64,000 nucleotides of DNA. It comes from Pseudodesulfovibrio hydrargyri. Lineage in GTDB: Bacteria; Desulfobacterota; Desulfovibrionia; Desulfovibrionales; Desulfovibrionaceae. A program made the position numbers and the translations under genes. Of this stretch, positions 18,718-27,231 are shown piece by piece; the stretch's first letter is position 1; each line of letters opens with the position of its first letter. The stretch spans positions 1,473,171 through 1,537,170 of the forward strand of contig NZ_LKAQ01000004.1 of NCBI RefSeq assembly GCF_001874525.1. Reading direction: 5' to 3'. The notes beneath the pieces were generated by a model that was not told the DNA's origin, made no database searches, and saw only the letters and a list, made by a program, of their open reading frames with translations.

Positions 18718-19890
18718 ATGCGAATTTCCGAACGTCTGGCGAGGATCAAGCCGTCCGCGACTCTGGCGGTGAACACCAAGGCGCAGGAGCTGCAGGCCCA
18801 GGGACGCGAGATCGTCAGCCTGGCCGTGGGGCAGCCCGACTTCTGCACTCCCATCAACGTCTGCGAGGCGGCCAAGGCCGCCCTGGACGACGGCTTCACC
18901 CGCTACACCGCCGTGCCCGGCATCCCCGAGCTGCGCGAGGCCGTGGCCGGGTACTACGGCCGCTTCTACGGCGCCAAGGCCGGGGCGGCCAACGCCATCG
19001 TCTGCAACGGGGGCAAGCAGGTCCTGTACAACCTGCTCATGGCCCTGGTGAACCCCGGCGACGAGGTGCTCATCCCGGCCCCGTACTGGGTCAGCTACCC
19101 GGCCATGGTCCAGCTGGCCGACGGCGAGTCCGTGTTCGTGCCCACCTCCGCGGACGACGGCTACCTGGTCACCCTGGAAGGGCTGGAGGCCGCGCGCACG
19201 GACAGGACCAGGGTGCTCATCCTCAACTCGCCGTCCAACCCCACGGGCTGCTGCTACACCCAGGCCCAGATGGAGGCCATCGCCGAATGGGCGCGCAGGA
19301 ACGGCATCTTCCTCATCTCGGACGAGGTCTACGACCGGCTGGTCTACGCCCCGTTCGAGCCCGCCTCCCTGGCCAAGACCTGGGAACTGTACCCAGAGAC
19401 CATCGCCATCGTGGGCGCGCTGTCCAAGTCGTTCTGCATGACCGGCTGGCGCGTGGGCTACGCCCTGGCCCACGAGGATCTGGTCAAGGCCATGACCAAG
19501 ATCCAGGGCCAATCCACGTCCAACATCAACTCCATCGCTCAGCGCGCGGCGGTGGCCGCCCTGAACGGCCCGTGGGAGGTCGTTGACGAGATGAAGCAGG
19601 CCTTTGTCGGCCGCCGCGACCTCGCCTATGAGATCATCACCGGCTGGGGCGCGCCCTGCCCCAAGCCCGACGGGGCGTTCTACCTCTTCCCCGTGCTGGA
19701 CAAGTTCTACACAGCCGACGCCCCGGATTCGGCGGCCATGTGCACCAAGATCCTCGAAGAGGTCGGGGTGGCCCTGGTGCCGGGGTCCGCGTTCGGCGAC
19801 GACAAGTGCATCCGCTTCTCGTACGCCGTGGATGATGAGGTGCTCAAGTCGGCCCTCGCCAAGGTCGGGTCTGTGCTGCTCGGGAAATAG
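18718..19890 (+). CDS. Pyridoxal-phosphate aminotransferase, aspartate aminotransferase family (class I/II)
   Basis: 390 residues, the standard size. Landmarks: NSPSNPTGCCY, then ISDEVYDRLVYAP, the lysine that forms the PLP Schiff base in ALSKSFCMTGWRVGYA (about residue 237), and the C-terminal arginine in CIRFSYA that binds the alpha-carboxylate. It is closest to prokaryotic aspartate/prephenate-type aminotransferases (AspC/PatA-like). The ATG 18718 start has AGTGAG upstream; GTG 18706 is in frame. A hairpin terminator follows. The gene points away from nrdJ across a 440-bp leader region. Confidence 0.93.
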   Translation: MRISERLARIKPSATLAVNTKAQELQAQGREIVSLAVGQPDFCTPINVCEAAKAALDDGFTRYTAVPGIPELREAVAGYYGRFYGAKAGAANAIVCNGGKQVLYNLLMALVNPGDEVLIPAPYWVSYPAMVQLADGESVFVPTSADDGYLVTLEGLEAARTDRTRVLILNSPSNPTGCCYTQAQMEAIAEWARRNGIFLISDEVYDRLVYAPFEPASLAKTWELYPETIAIVGALSKSFCMTGWRVGYALAHEDLVKAMTKIQGQSTSNINSIAQRAAVAALNGPWEVVDEMKQAFVGRRDLAYEIITGWGAPCPKPDGAFYLFPVLDKFYTADAPDSAAMCTKILEEVGVALVPGSAFGDDKCIRFSYAVDDEVLKSALAKVGSVLLGK

Positions 19891-19929
19891 CTTCGAGCAC
19901 CACGGTCTCATCGAAATTGAGAGATAAGG

Positions 19930-19960
19930 AAGGCCGCCCCTTGGGGCGGCTTTCTTGTTT
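19930..19960 (+). terminator. Intrinsic terminator after the aminotransferase gene
   Basis: GCCGCCCC pairs with GGGGCGGC (stem 19933-19950) followed by a T-rich run (TTTCTTGTTTT). Confidence 0.85.
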
Positions 19961-20029
19961 TGGAGAAAGATAAAGAAGGGAAGAGAAAAATGCGCGGTTG
20001 CACCGCTTAAGAGCCGCTGTGCGGGCTGC

Positions 20030-20314
20030 GCCCCGCACTCGCTCCATGCCCTCCCGGCGGGGTCCATTTTTTTGCTGGCCCAAAAAAATAGACGAAAAAA
20101 AGGGCCTGGGAGTGTGGCGCGGCCGCCCGGAGAACGGGAGGCAAGAAGCTGATCCGCTCGGGACGGCTCCCGAATCAAGGATCGCTGCGCTCGCGACGAT
20201 TCGAAGAGCCGCCGCCCCTCGCGGTCAGCTTCTAACCCCGCGTTCAAGGGCTCGTTTGGGTGAAGGGAAGAGTGGTGGCGGGGCGCTGTATGACGAGCTA
20301 CGGCGCGGAGTTGG
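20030..20314. other. Gene-free spacer with a degenerate relative of the intergenic repeat
   Basis: This part of the long gap (19891-20839) has no convincing gene. It contains TTTTTTTGCTGGCCCAAAAAAATAG, a degenerate echo of the hairpin inside the repeat at 20315-20708, and GC-rich palindromic stretches. Open frames here look like repeat read-through rather than genes. Confidence 0.45.
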
Positions 20315-20708
20315 GGAGAGCCGCTGTCGGACGTAGGCGTCCGAGGCGCTCCTTGGAAGCCTCTCTGCGTTCCTGCCCAGCCTTATGCCAAGCCAAACGC
20401 GGCAGGCCAATCCTCACAGTCGGAGGCTAGCAATCGGAAGCGGCCCCTAGAGCCCGTCTTGGCGGCGAAGCGAGGTCGGATCGAGTCTGCGCAGCAGACA
20501 TCTATCCGGCCAGCGAAAGCCGCTACGGGCTCTTGGGTCCGCTTCCGCGCGTTCGCACCAAAGGCGCAGTTTTTGCTTCCTTTTTTCTGCGCCAGCAAAA
20601 AAGGAAGTCGCCGTAAAGGCGAAAAACAATGTGAGGAGGACAACCCAAAGCCCCGACGCGGATGCGCGGACATTCCCCCGAGTTCTTCAAGCCCGCCGCA
20701 GGCGACCT
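20315..20708 (-). repeat. Copy A of a ~0.4 kb intergenic repeat (inverted relative to copy B at 41541-41939)
   Basis: Reads on the minus strand collinearly with 41541-41939, roughly 70-80% alike by eye. Shared blocks are CGCCTGCGGCGGGC, GTCCGCGCATCCGCGTC, TTTCGCCTTTACGGCGACTT and CTTCCTTTTTTGCTGGCGCA. A hairpin of 11 bp (CTTCCTTTTTT/AAAAAAGGAAG, 20576-20607) is conserved. A minus-strand frame ending at 20383 has the same translated motif (LPFLLAQKKGSKNCA) and the same C-terminal AFGLA as copy B. I see no ribosome site, so it is treated as non-coding repeat. A partial duplication (ACGCGGATGCGCGGAC) recurs at 20721. Confidence 0.8.
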
Positions 20709-20758
20709 GCCACATCCCCTACGCGGATGCGCGGACGAACCAATGCGTCCCCACCTCC

Positions 20759-20800
20759 AAAAAACAGAACGGCGCACCATGCTTGAGCATGGTGCGCCGT
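20759..20800 (-). terminator. Intrinsic terminator after the AhpD-like gene
   Basis: A perfect 14-bp stem, ACGGCGCACCATGC with GCATGGTGCGCCGT (20769-20800), loop TTGA, with six Ts on the minus strand after it. It is 40 bp past the stop codon of the leftward gene. Confidence 0.9.
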
Positions 20801-20839
20801 CCTATCCCGATATGCCGGGACGGCGGGGCGTCCCGCCTT

Positions 20840-21169
20840 TTATTCGTACAGCTTGTCGAGCTCTTCGTAGACGTAGCGCATGTGCATCATCTTGGGGGAG
20901 CCGCCCATGGCCACCGCGAGCAATCCCGCGTCGATGATCTCGTCCTTGGTCGCGCCGTGGGTCACGGCGTTCTGCACGTGGAGCGAGATGCACATGTCGC
21001 ACTGGGTCAGGATGGAGCAGGCGATCAGGATCAGGGACTGGTACTTGTCCTCGATGGCGCTGCCCTTCTTGATGGCGGCGGTGAACCCCTGGTACGCCTT
21101 GAAGACGTCGCGGCGGTTCTTGTTCATCTGGCGGAAGAGTTCGGTTGCCTTCTCTGCGGGTTCCGGCAT
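20840..21169 (-). CDS. AhpD-like carboxymuconolactone decarboxylase family protein
   Basis: 109 residues. The catalytic AhpD-type motif is present: C57-x2-C60 followed by His64 (TQCDMCISLHVQNA), then THGATKDEIIDAGLLA, which is the typical helix after the site. AhpD-type proteins are thiol peroxidase reductants in oxidative defence; many relatives have unknown substrates. AAAAGGAGG precedes ATG 21169. The leader contains a 13-bp perfect hairpin (21192-21220), and the upstream region is extremely AT-rich. Confidence 0.9.
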   Translation of the reverse strand: MPEPAEKATELFRQMNKNRRDVFKAYQGFTAAIKKGSAIEDKYQSLILIACSILTQCDMCISLHVQNAVTHGATKDEIIDAGLLAVAMGGSPKMMHMRYVYEELDKLYE

Positions 21170-21191
21170 GGCGGCCTCCTTTTGGTAGAGT

Positions 21192-21220
21192 CCGGTCCAG
21201 GAGAACGTCTCCTGGACCGG
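21192..21220 (-). promoter_or_regulatory. Perfect 13-bp hairpin in the leader of the AhpD-like gene
   Basis: CCGGTCCAGGAGA pairs with TCTCCTGGACCGG, loop ACG. It lies 23-51 nt upstream of the start codon on the sense strand, clear of the ribosome site. No T-run follows, so it is not a plain terminator; an RNA-stability or regulatory role is possible. Confidence 0.5.
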
Positions 21221-21416
21221 GCCTATGAGAGGGAGAGAGTCCCGATTGGGTTGCCCATTGGGTACATTCAAAAAATCAGGCTGTAAAGCGAAAAAAAAGA
21301 GAAAAAAATCAATTTTTGATGAATTTTGTTGCAAATTTTTTCACAAAGGCAACCGATTCCGCGTCTTGGAGCGGAAAAAAGCGCTTCGGCCTTGCCTTGG
21401 AAAAAAAGGAAGGGAG

Positions 21417-23945
21417 CTACTCTTCCTTGCCGTGGATCAGGGTGTACAGCGCGCCCTTGCGGTCCAGGAGCTCCTGGTATTCACCCTGCTCCACGATGCG
21501 GCCCGCCTTGAGGACCACGACCTTGTCGTAATAGGGCAGCATGTCCAGGCGGTGGATGACCGCCAGGACCGTGGACTTGCCCTTCCAGTTGGAGGTCAGG
21601 ATGTTCTGCACCCGGGCCTGGGACTTGTTGTCCAGGGCGGCCGTGGCCTCGTCCAGGATGAGCACGGGCGGGACCTTGAGGAAGGTCCGGGCCAGGGCCA
21701 CCTTCTGGCGCTGCCCGCCGGACAGGCGGTCGCCCATGGAGCCCACCTGGAAGTTCAGGCCCATCTCGACCACGGGTTCGAGCGCGCCCTGCATGATCAG
21801 GGCCTGCATGATCCGGTGGTTCAGCTCCTCCTCGGCCCCCTGGGCGTCGGTGCGCACGCGGCCGAACAGGATGTTGTCCTGGATGTTCAGGGCGTCGATG
21901 TACTTGTCGTGGGTGAAGAAGGTGAAGGCTCCCGGATAGCGTTCGGTGACCAGGTCCATGAAGTCCTGGCGGGAGCGGACCACGCGGTTGGCGAACCCCT
22001 TGTCCAGGACCACCTGCTTGTGGATGCCCGGGATGTAGCCCATGGCCAGCTTGAAGATCAGCGCCTGTTCCTGTTCGGACAGGGGCTCGCCCGAATCCAG
22101 CCGGTTGGCCACCTTCTGGTAGTCGCCGTACTCGGCCTCGGGGATGGGACAGTCCTTGAAGTCTTCGTGGGAGGGTTCCGGGCCGAGTTCGTCGGTGACC
22201 AGGCGGGCCAGTGTCTCGCCCAGGACGGTCAGGTGCGCGCTCAGCCCGTGGTCCTCCAGGAAGGCCTGGAACTGGGGGTGAACGTGCAGGTGTTCCTGGT
22301 CGAACATCTCCTCGTTGGCCGCGCCGAAGGCGATGTTCTCGGCCACGGTCATGTACCGGGAGTAGGACTCCATGTCGAAGAATTCGATGTGCTCGGCCAC
22401 GTCCGCGTACATGCCCGCCTGGCCCTCCTGGAACTCCTTGCGCGAGGCCAGGATGGCCTCCTTGAGCACCTGGTTGTCGGCCCTGGGGTCTAGGCGGGAG
22501 CGCAGGGCGAAGGCCAGCACGTCGGTGAACAGCCCCACCTGCTGGGTGATCTTGATCAGCTCGTCCAGGTTCGTCTCGTCACCGCCCGGACAGTGCCCGC
22601 CCTGCATGGCCAGGGAGCGGCAGGAGTAGAGCAGGTTCTCCTTGACCGTGCCGTCGAAGATGAACGGGTGCTGGGCGACCATGCCCAGGTTGTAGGAGAT
22701 GTCCTGCTTGGTCAGTTCCGAGACCTCGCGGCCGCCGAGCAGCACGCTGCCGCCCGTGTACTTGTAGAGCTGGGCCACGCACAGGGCCAGGGTGGACTTG
22801 CCCGAGCCCGAGAAGCCGACCAGGGCCACGTGCTCTCCGCCCTTGATCGTCAGGGAGACGTTGTCCAACAGGCGGACGTTGCCGCCGACCACGAAGGACA
22901 GGTTGCGGATCTCCACGTCGTTGTCCAGGTGGTAGGGCTCGCGCCCCTCGGCGACCTGCCTGAACTCGGCCGAGTGGTCGAAGGCGCGCATGATCTGCTT
23001 GTAGCGCACGGAACTGTCCTGGTAGACCTGCCAGAACTCCATGAGCTCCTTCCACGGGTCGTAGAGCTTTTCGTAGGCGGACAGGAAGGCCACGATGGCG
23101 CCCACGTCGAAGCGGCCCTGGATGGCGTACCAGCCGCCGATGAGGAAGAGGACGAACGGCCCGAGGCTCATGAAGAAGTTGTTCACGAACTTGATCCCGA
23201 ACTTGATCCCGTTCTGCAGCACCGTGGCCTTGTAAAGCTTGTCCAGGACTTTGGAGAAACGCTGCTTTTCCAGCGGGATGGAGGCGTTGGAGTGGACCTC
23301 GTGCACGCCGGAGATGGCCTCGCCCACCAGCCCGGACAGCGCCTGGGTGTGTTTGATGCGGCGGCGGTTGGCCCGGCGGAAATATTTCTGGATGCGCGGC
23401 AGGATGAAGAGTTCGATCGGATAGATGGAAATGGAGATCAGCCCGATGGTCGGGTTCAGGTTGATCATGTATCCGGCCATGGCCAGGAAGGTCAGGACGT
23501 TGACCGCGGGCACGGCCACGGCCTGGCCGATGAAAGAGGCCACCGGGATGAACTCGGTGATCAGGTACGAGATGACGTTGCCGGGCGAGGTGCGGCGGTA
23601 GAACTGGACCGGCAGGGAGAGCAGGTGTTCGTAGAGCCGCTCGCGGATGGTCTTGAGCGCCCGTTCCCCGATGTGCACCTGCATCAGGTTGATGGCGAAC
23701 TTGAGCACCCCGGCCAGGGTCACGGACCCGATGTACAGGGCGCAGTATCGCCACAGGGCCGGGACGTCCTTCATGCCGATGGCCTGGTTGATGATCCTTT
23801 TTTGCATTTCCAGCGGGACCACGCGCATGGCCACGGTGACCACGATGATGCCCACCACGGTCAATTGCAGCGGGACGCTCTTGTACAGGACCCAGGAATA
23901 GAGGGAGGTTTTGGTGATGCGTTTGTGTTCGTTGGGGTGCGGCAT
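21417..23945 (-). CDS. ABC exporter (fused permease-ATPase) with enlarged nucleotide-binding domain
   Basis: 842 residues; ordinary type IV exporters have about 600. Residues 1-320 hold about six membrane helices. The ATPase starts with Walker A GFSGSGKST (about 374), Q-loop AQHPFIFDG (about 423), and then about 315 residues before the signature LSGGQRQKVALARTF (about 740) and Walker B LILDEATAALD. In the usual enzyme that gap is about 60. The extra part contains segments resembling the post-Q-loop region (YMTVAENIAFG and LNIQDNILFG). The substrate is unknown. ATG 23945 gives a complete N-terminal membrane domain. Confidence 0.88.
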   Translation of the reverse strand: MPHPNEHKRITKTSLYSWVLYKSVPLQLTVVGIIVVTVAMRVVPLEMQKRIINQAIGMKDVPALWRYCALYIGSVTLAGVLKFAINLMQVHIGERALKTIRERLYEHLLSLPVQFYRRTSPGNVISYLITEFIPVASFIGQAVAVPAVNVLTFLAMAGYMINLNPTIGLISISIYPIELFILPRIQKYFRRANRRRIKHTQALSGLVGEAISGVHEVHSNASIPLEKQRFSKVLDKLYKATVLQNGIKFGIKFVNNFFMSLGPFVLFLIGGWYAIQGRFDVGAIVAFLSAYEKLYDPWKELMEFWQVYQDSSVRYKQIMRAFDHSAEFRQVAEGREPYHLDNDVEIRNLSFVVGGNVRLLDNVSLTIKGGEHVALVGFSGSGKSTLALCVAQLYKYTGGSVLLGGREVSELTKQDISYNLGMVAQHPFIFDGTVKENLLYSCRSLAMQGGHCPGGDETNLDELIKITQQVGLFTDVLAFALRSRLDPRADNQVLKEAILASRKEFQEGQAGMYADVAEHIEFFDMESYSRYMTVAENIAFGAANEEMFDQEHLHVHPQFQAFLEDHGLSAHLTVLGETLARLVTDELGPEPSHEDFKDCPIPEAEYGDYQKVANRLDSGEPLSEQEQALIFKLAMGYIPGIHKQVVLDKGFANRVVRSRQDFMDLVTERYPGAFTFFTHDKYIDALNIQDNILFGRVRTDAQGAEEELNHRIMQALIMQGALEPVVEMGLNFQVGSMGDRLSGGQRQKVALARTFLKVPPVLILDEATAALDNKSQARVQNILTSNWKGKSTVLAVIHRLDMLPYYDKVVVLKAGRIVEQGEYQELLDRKGALYTLIHGKEE

Positions 23946-23962
23946 GGGTCATCCGTTTTTCG

Positions 23963-24017
23963 GGTTCGGAACAGTACGTCTATAAACGGTCCGAACCGGT
24001 TTTCCAAGCATTATAAT
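23963..24017 (+). promoter_or_regulatory. Candidate promoter with inverted repeat upstream of the phosphatase-kinase gene
   Basis: TATAAT at 24012-24017 is a consensus -10 box about 94 bp before the start codon at 24111. An inverted repeat, GGTTCGGA (23963-23970) and TCCGAACC (23990-23997), covers the expected -35 position, where no good -35 hexamer is seen. This layout suggests an operator or activator site. It lies between divergent genes, so it might also serve the ABC exporter. Confidence 0.4.
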
Positions 24018-24110
24018 GGAAATGCGCGCCCGGGCGGTGGACATTTGCCCCCTACCTGTGGTCAAAAAACAAGTGCGGCGCAACCGGCGGCGAGGTGCCC
24101 GGAAATAGGT

Positions 24111-26702
24111 ATGAAGATATCCATCAGGTTCAAATTCTTTGCGGTGCTCCTGGCCTTCAGCCTGACGCCCATCTTCATATCGCGCGGGCTCATGAGCCGG
24201 GCCTCCCACGACGTGGCCGAAAAGACCGGCCGACAGACCCGGCACGAGCTTCTGGCCATCATGTCCGACGAGTTCGAATACACGGCCTCCACCCTGCTCA
24301 ACCTGATGGAGCGCAGTGCCGAGGGTATGCGGCTGGCCACCATCGGCGTGGCCCACGAGGTGGACGGCGCCATGAACAGGACCCCGCCCGCAGGCGGCCC
24401 CGAGCCGTTCCTGGCCAACGACTTCGGCGATCCGGACCTGACCCCGCCCGATGCGGCCCGGCGGCAGGGCTATGCCAGGCGGACCATGGGCAACGGGCAG
24501 CAGTTCATCCAGGTCAGCTTCGACCACCCCACCTTCCACCTGCCCGCCCACGTGGACGAGCGGGCCGTCATGCCCGAGATGCGCCGCCTGCTCCAGGCCG
24601 CGTCCGGCATCGAGACCCTTTTCCGGAACCTGCCCAAGGCGCCGTTCTGGATCAACGTGGCTGTTGAGTCCGGGGTGATGATGACCTATCCCGGCCACGG
24701 CAGACTGCCGTTGCGCTACGACGCCCGCGACCAGGATTGGTACCTGGAGGCCCGGACGTCGGACGCCTGCCGGTGGTACCACACCGTGGACCCGGCCACC
24801 CGGTACATCGTCAACAAGGTGGCCTTTCCCCTGCGGGACGCGTCCGGCCGCTTCCTCGGGGCCGTGTCCATCGACATCCCGACCCATTCCATGATGCCCA
24901 ACGAGCAGCTCGAGGCCCGCTGGGGCGGCGAGGTGCGCACCTTCCTGGTGGAGCGCATCCCCGAGGGGCAGCCCACGGACAAGGGGTTGCCCGTCCTGGT
25001 CCAACTGGAGCCCAACGAGCAGGGCCGCCGCCACTGGACGAGCACGGTCGAGCGGGAGTGGCTGACCTTTGACGAGCCCGTGGGCTACGAGATCCTGCTC
25101 CACGCCCTGGACACCCGCGCATCCGGCGTGGTGGACGTCTCGTTCAAGGGCGAGCCCTCCCTGTGCGCCTTCGCCTCCACCGCCACCGTGTCGTTCCTGG
25201 TCATCGCGCCCAAGACCGTTGTGGCCAAACTGCCCAACGAGGTCGCCGCCACCCTGCGGAATCTGTTCACCGAGATGCGCTTCCTGTCCCTTGTCGTCTC
25301 CGGGGCCATGCTGCTCATCACCGGGTTCATCGCCTGGTTCGGTTCGCGGGCCATCACCAAGCCCATGTTCAGCATCGTTGCGGCGGCCCAGCGGCTGACC
25401 CAGGGGGATTTCAGCGCACGCATCGACCACCGCACCGGCGACGAGCGGGACGAGCTCATCCGGTCCATCAACGACATGGGGCCCAAGCTCAAGGAGCTCA
25501 TGCACCTGAACCGGGACATGGAGGTGGCCCAGGAGGTCCAGCGGCTGCTGCTGCCGAGCGCGGAGCCCGAGCTGGCCGGGTTCGACATCTCGGGCGGCAT
25601 CCTCTACTGCGACAAGACCGGCGGCGACTACTACGATTTCCTGCAGGTCTGCCGCGGGGAGCCCGCCTGTCTGGCCGTGGTCGTGGGCGACGTGGCCGGT
25701 CACGGCCTGCCCTCGGCCCTGGTCATGGCCGCGGCCAGGGGCCAGCTGCACACCCTGTCCGACATCGAGATGGCCCCGCACGAGCGGATGGGCGCCATCA
25801 ACCGGGTGCTCGCGCGCGATCTGGACGGCACCGGGCGGTTCCTGACCCTGTTCTATCTGCAACTGCATGCGGACTCGGACCGGGTGCAATGGGTCCGGGC
25901 CGGGCATGACCCGGCCATCCGCTACAATCCGTCCACGGACGAGTTCGGCGAACTGCGCGGCGAGGGGCTGCCCGTTGGCGTGGACGAGAACTACGCCTAC
26001 GAGACCGGCGAGACCGGGATTGCGGAGGGCGAAGTCCTGGTCATGGCCACGGACGGGGTTTGGGAGGCGCACAATCTCGAAGGTGAAATGTTTGGCAAGA
26101 AGAGAATGCTTGCCATCATCAGGGAGAACGCCCATAAAAGTGCAAAGGACATCCGCCTGGCCCTGGTGGCCGAGGTGGAGGCCTTCCAGGGCAACGGCCA
26201 GGAGGACGACATCGCCGTCGTCGTGGTCAAGAAGGGTACAGGCGATACGTCCATGGCTCGGCATTCCATCTCCTTTCGCATGACCAACAAGGAAAACTGC
26301 TTCAAGCGCTTTCACCCCAAGGTGGAGGCCTTCGGGGCGCTGCACGGCCTGCACCCCAAGATCGTCTTCCACCTCACCCTGGTTCTGGACGAGTTGATCA
26401 CCAACATCATTTCCTATGGTTACGCCGACTTCGACGAGCATCCCATCGACGTGACCATCGCCCTTCACGGCGACGAACTGACCATTTGCGTGGAGGACGA
26501 CTCCGAGCCCTTCAACATCCTGGAGGCCCCGGAGCCGGAACTGGGCCTGCCCCTGGACCAGCGCGCCAGGCCCGTGGGCGGCCTGGGCATCCACCTGGTC
26601 AAGAACATGGTGCACGGCATCCATTACAAGCGGGAAAACGGCAAGAACATACTGACCCTGCACAAGAACATCAGCAAGACCCACTGCCCGGTGCAGGGCT
26701 AG
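24111..26702 (+). CDS. Sensor phosphatase-kinase fusion: periplasmic sensor, HAMP, SpoIIE phosphatase, anti-sigma-type HATPase
   Basis: 863 residues. A first membrane helix (about 7-27), a large periplasmic Cache-like sensor (30-390), a second helix (391-413), and HAMP (414-470). Then comes a PP2C phosphatase (about 469-706) with KTGGDYYDF, VGDVAGHGLPSA, ATDGVWEA and QEDDIAVVV. Last is a GHKL kinase-like domain (about 718-855) with N-box LVLDELITNIISYG and G-box GGLGIHLVKNM, as in RsbW/SpoIIAB. It carries both opposing activities of a partner-switch and sits 20 bp before a STAS gene. GGAAAT precedes ATG 24111. Confidence 0.93.
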   Translation: MKISIRFKFFAVLLAFSLTPIFISRGLMSRASHDVAEKTGRQTRHELLAIMSDEFEYTASTLLNLMERSAEGMRLATIGVAHEVDGAMNRTPPAGGPEPFLANDFGDPDLTPPDAARRQGYARRTMGNGQQFIQVSFDHPTFHLPAHVDERAVMPEMRRLLQAASGIETLFRNLPKAPFWINVAVESGVMMTYPGHGRLPLRYDARDQDWYLEARTSDACRWYHTVDPATRYIVNKVAFPLRDASGRFLGAVSIDIPTHSMMPNEQLEARWGGEVRTFLVERIPEGQPTDKGLPVLVQLEPNEQGRRHWTSTVEREWLTFDEPVGYEILLHALDTRASGVVDVSFKGEPSLCAFASTATVSFLVIAPKTVVAKLPNEVAATLRNLFTEMRFLSLVVSGAMLLITGFIAWFGSRAITKPMFSIVAAAQRLTQGDFSARIDHRTGDERDELIRSINDMGPKLKELMHLNRDMEVAQEVQRLLLPSAEPELAGFDISGGILYCDKTGGDYYDFLQVCRGEPACLAVVVGDVAGHGLPSALVMAAARGQLHTLSDIEMAPHERMGAINRVLARDLDGTGRFLTLFYLQLHADSDRVQWVRAGHDPAIRYNPSTDEFGELRGEGLPVGVDENYAYETGETGIAEGEVLVMATDGVWEAHNLEGEMFGKKRMLAIIRENAHKSAKDIRLALVAEVEAFQGNGQEDDIAVVVVKKGTGDTSMARHSISFRMTNKENCFKRFHPKVEAFGALHGLHPKIVFHLTLVLDELITNIISYGYADFDEHPIDVTIALHGDELTICVEDDSEPFNILEAPEPELGLPLDQRARPVGGLGIHLVKNMVHGIHYKRENGKNILTLHKNISKTHCPVQG

Positions 26703-26722
26703 GGAGCATACGGAGGGAGACA

Positions 26723-27055
26723 ATGGCATTGAATCAGATCGACGAAGGCGGGGTGGTCATCCTTGCCGTGGACGGCAATCTGGACGGCGAGGGCACCCAG
26801 GCCCTGGAGGAGAAGGTCCTGAGCCTGCTCGAGAACGGCACCACCAAGCTGTTGTTCGACTTTTCCGGGCTGGACTACATCAACAGTTCCGGGCTGCGCG
26901 TCCTGGTCCTGGCCTACCAGCGGTTGAAGAAGAATTCCGGCCTGGTGGCCATCTGCGGCGTCAAGGACTACATCCAGGAGGTCTTCGAGGTCTCCGGATA
27001 CGACAAGATATTTCCACTCTATTCCTCCCGCGCCGATGCGCTTGGGGGATTGTAG
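26723..27055 (+). CDS. STAS-domain anti-sigma factor antagonist (RsbV/SpoIIAA-like)
   Basis: 110 residues, a single STAS domain. The phosphorylation serine is in DYINSSGLRVLVLAY (Ser55 or Ser56). The kinase half of the preceding protein would phosphorylate it and the phosphatase half would remove the phosphate. GGAGG precedes ATG 26723, and the pair forms an operon closed by the terminator at 27108. A downstream target (sigma factor or other effector) is not encoded here. Confidence 0.95.
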   Translation: MALNQIDEGGVVILAVDGNLDGEGTQALEEKVLSLLENGTTKLLFDFSGLDYINSSGLRVLVLAYQRLKKNSGLVAICGVKDYIQEVFEVSGYDKIFPLYSSRADALGGL

Positions 27056-27107
27056 ACCGCGGTCGGCTCTGCCCCACGGATAACTCTGGGGAGCAAAAAG
27101 CGTATGT

Positions 27108-27138
27108 AGGCCCCGCCATTGTTTGGCGGGGCCTTTTT
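27108..27138 (+). terminator. Intrinsic terminator after the STAS gene
   Basis: AGGCCCCGCCA pairs with TGGCGGGGCCT (27108-27118 with 27124-27134), loop of 5, followed by a run of Ts. It closes the partner-switch operon, and the convergent ada gene ends nearby. Confidence 0.9.
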
Positions 27139-27231
27139 GTGTCTTTCCTTGGGACTTGGTGCGGTCCGCCCCGCCCCGCGAAGCGGCGATAAAAAGTTTG
27201 GGAAAAGGAGGGGATGGGGGTCCGGGGCCTC

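Noticed and set aside
20383..20715. Protein-coding gene inside repeat copy A
   Set aside because: It has an open frame and a counterpart in copy B, but no ribosome site or start in common; kept as repeat and as a finding.
22593..24110. Upstream extension of the phosphatase-kinase frame
   Set aside because: This part is antisense to the ABC exporter and carries no domain; conservation begins at ATG 24111.
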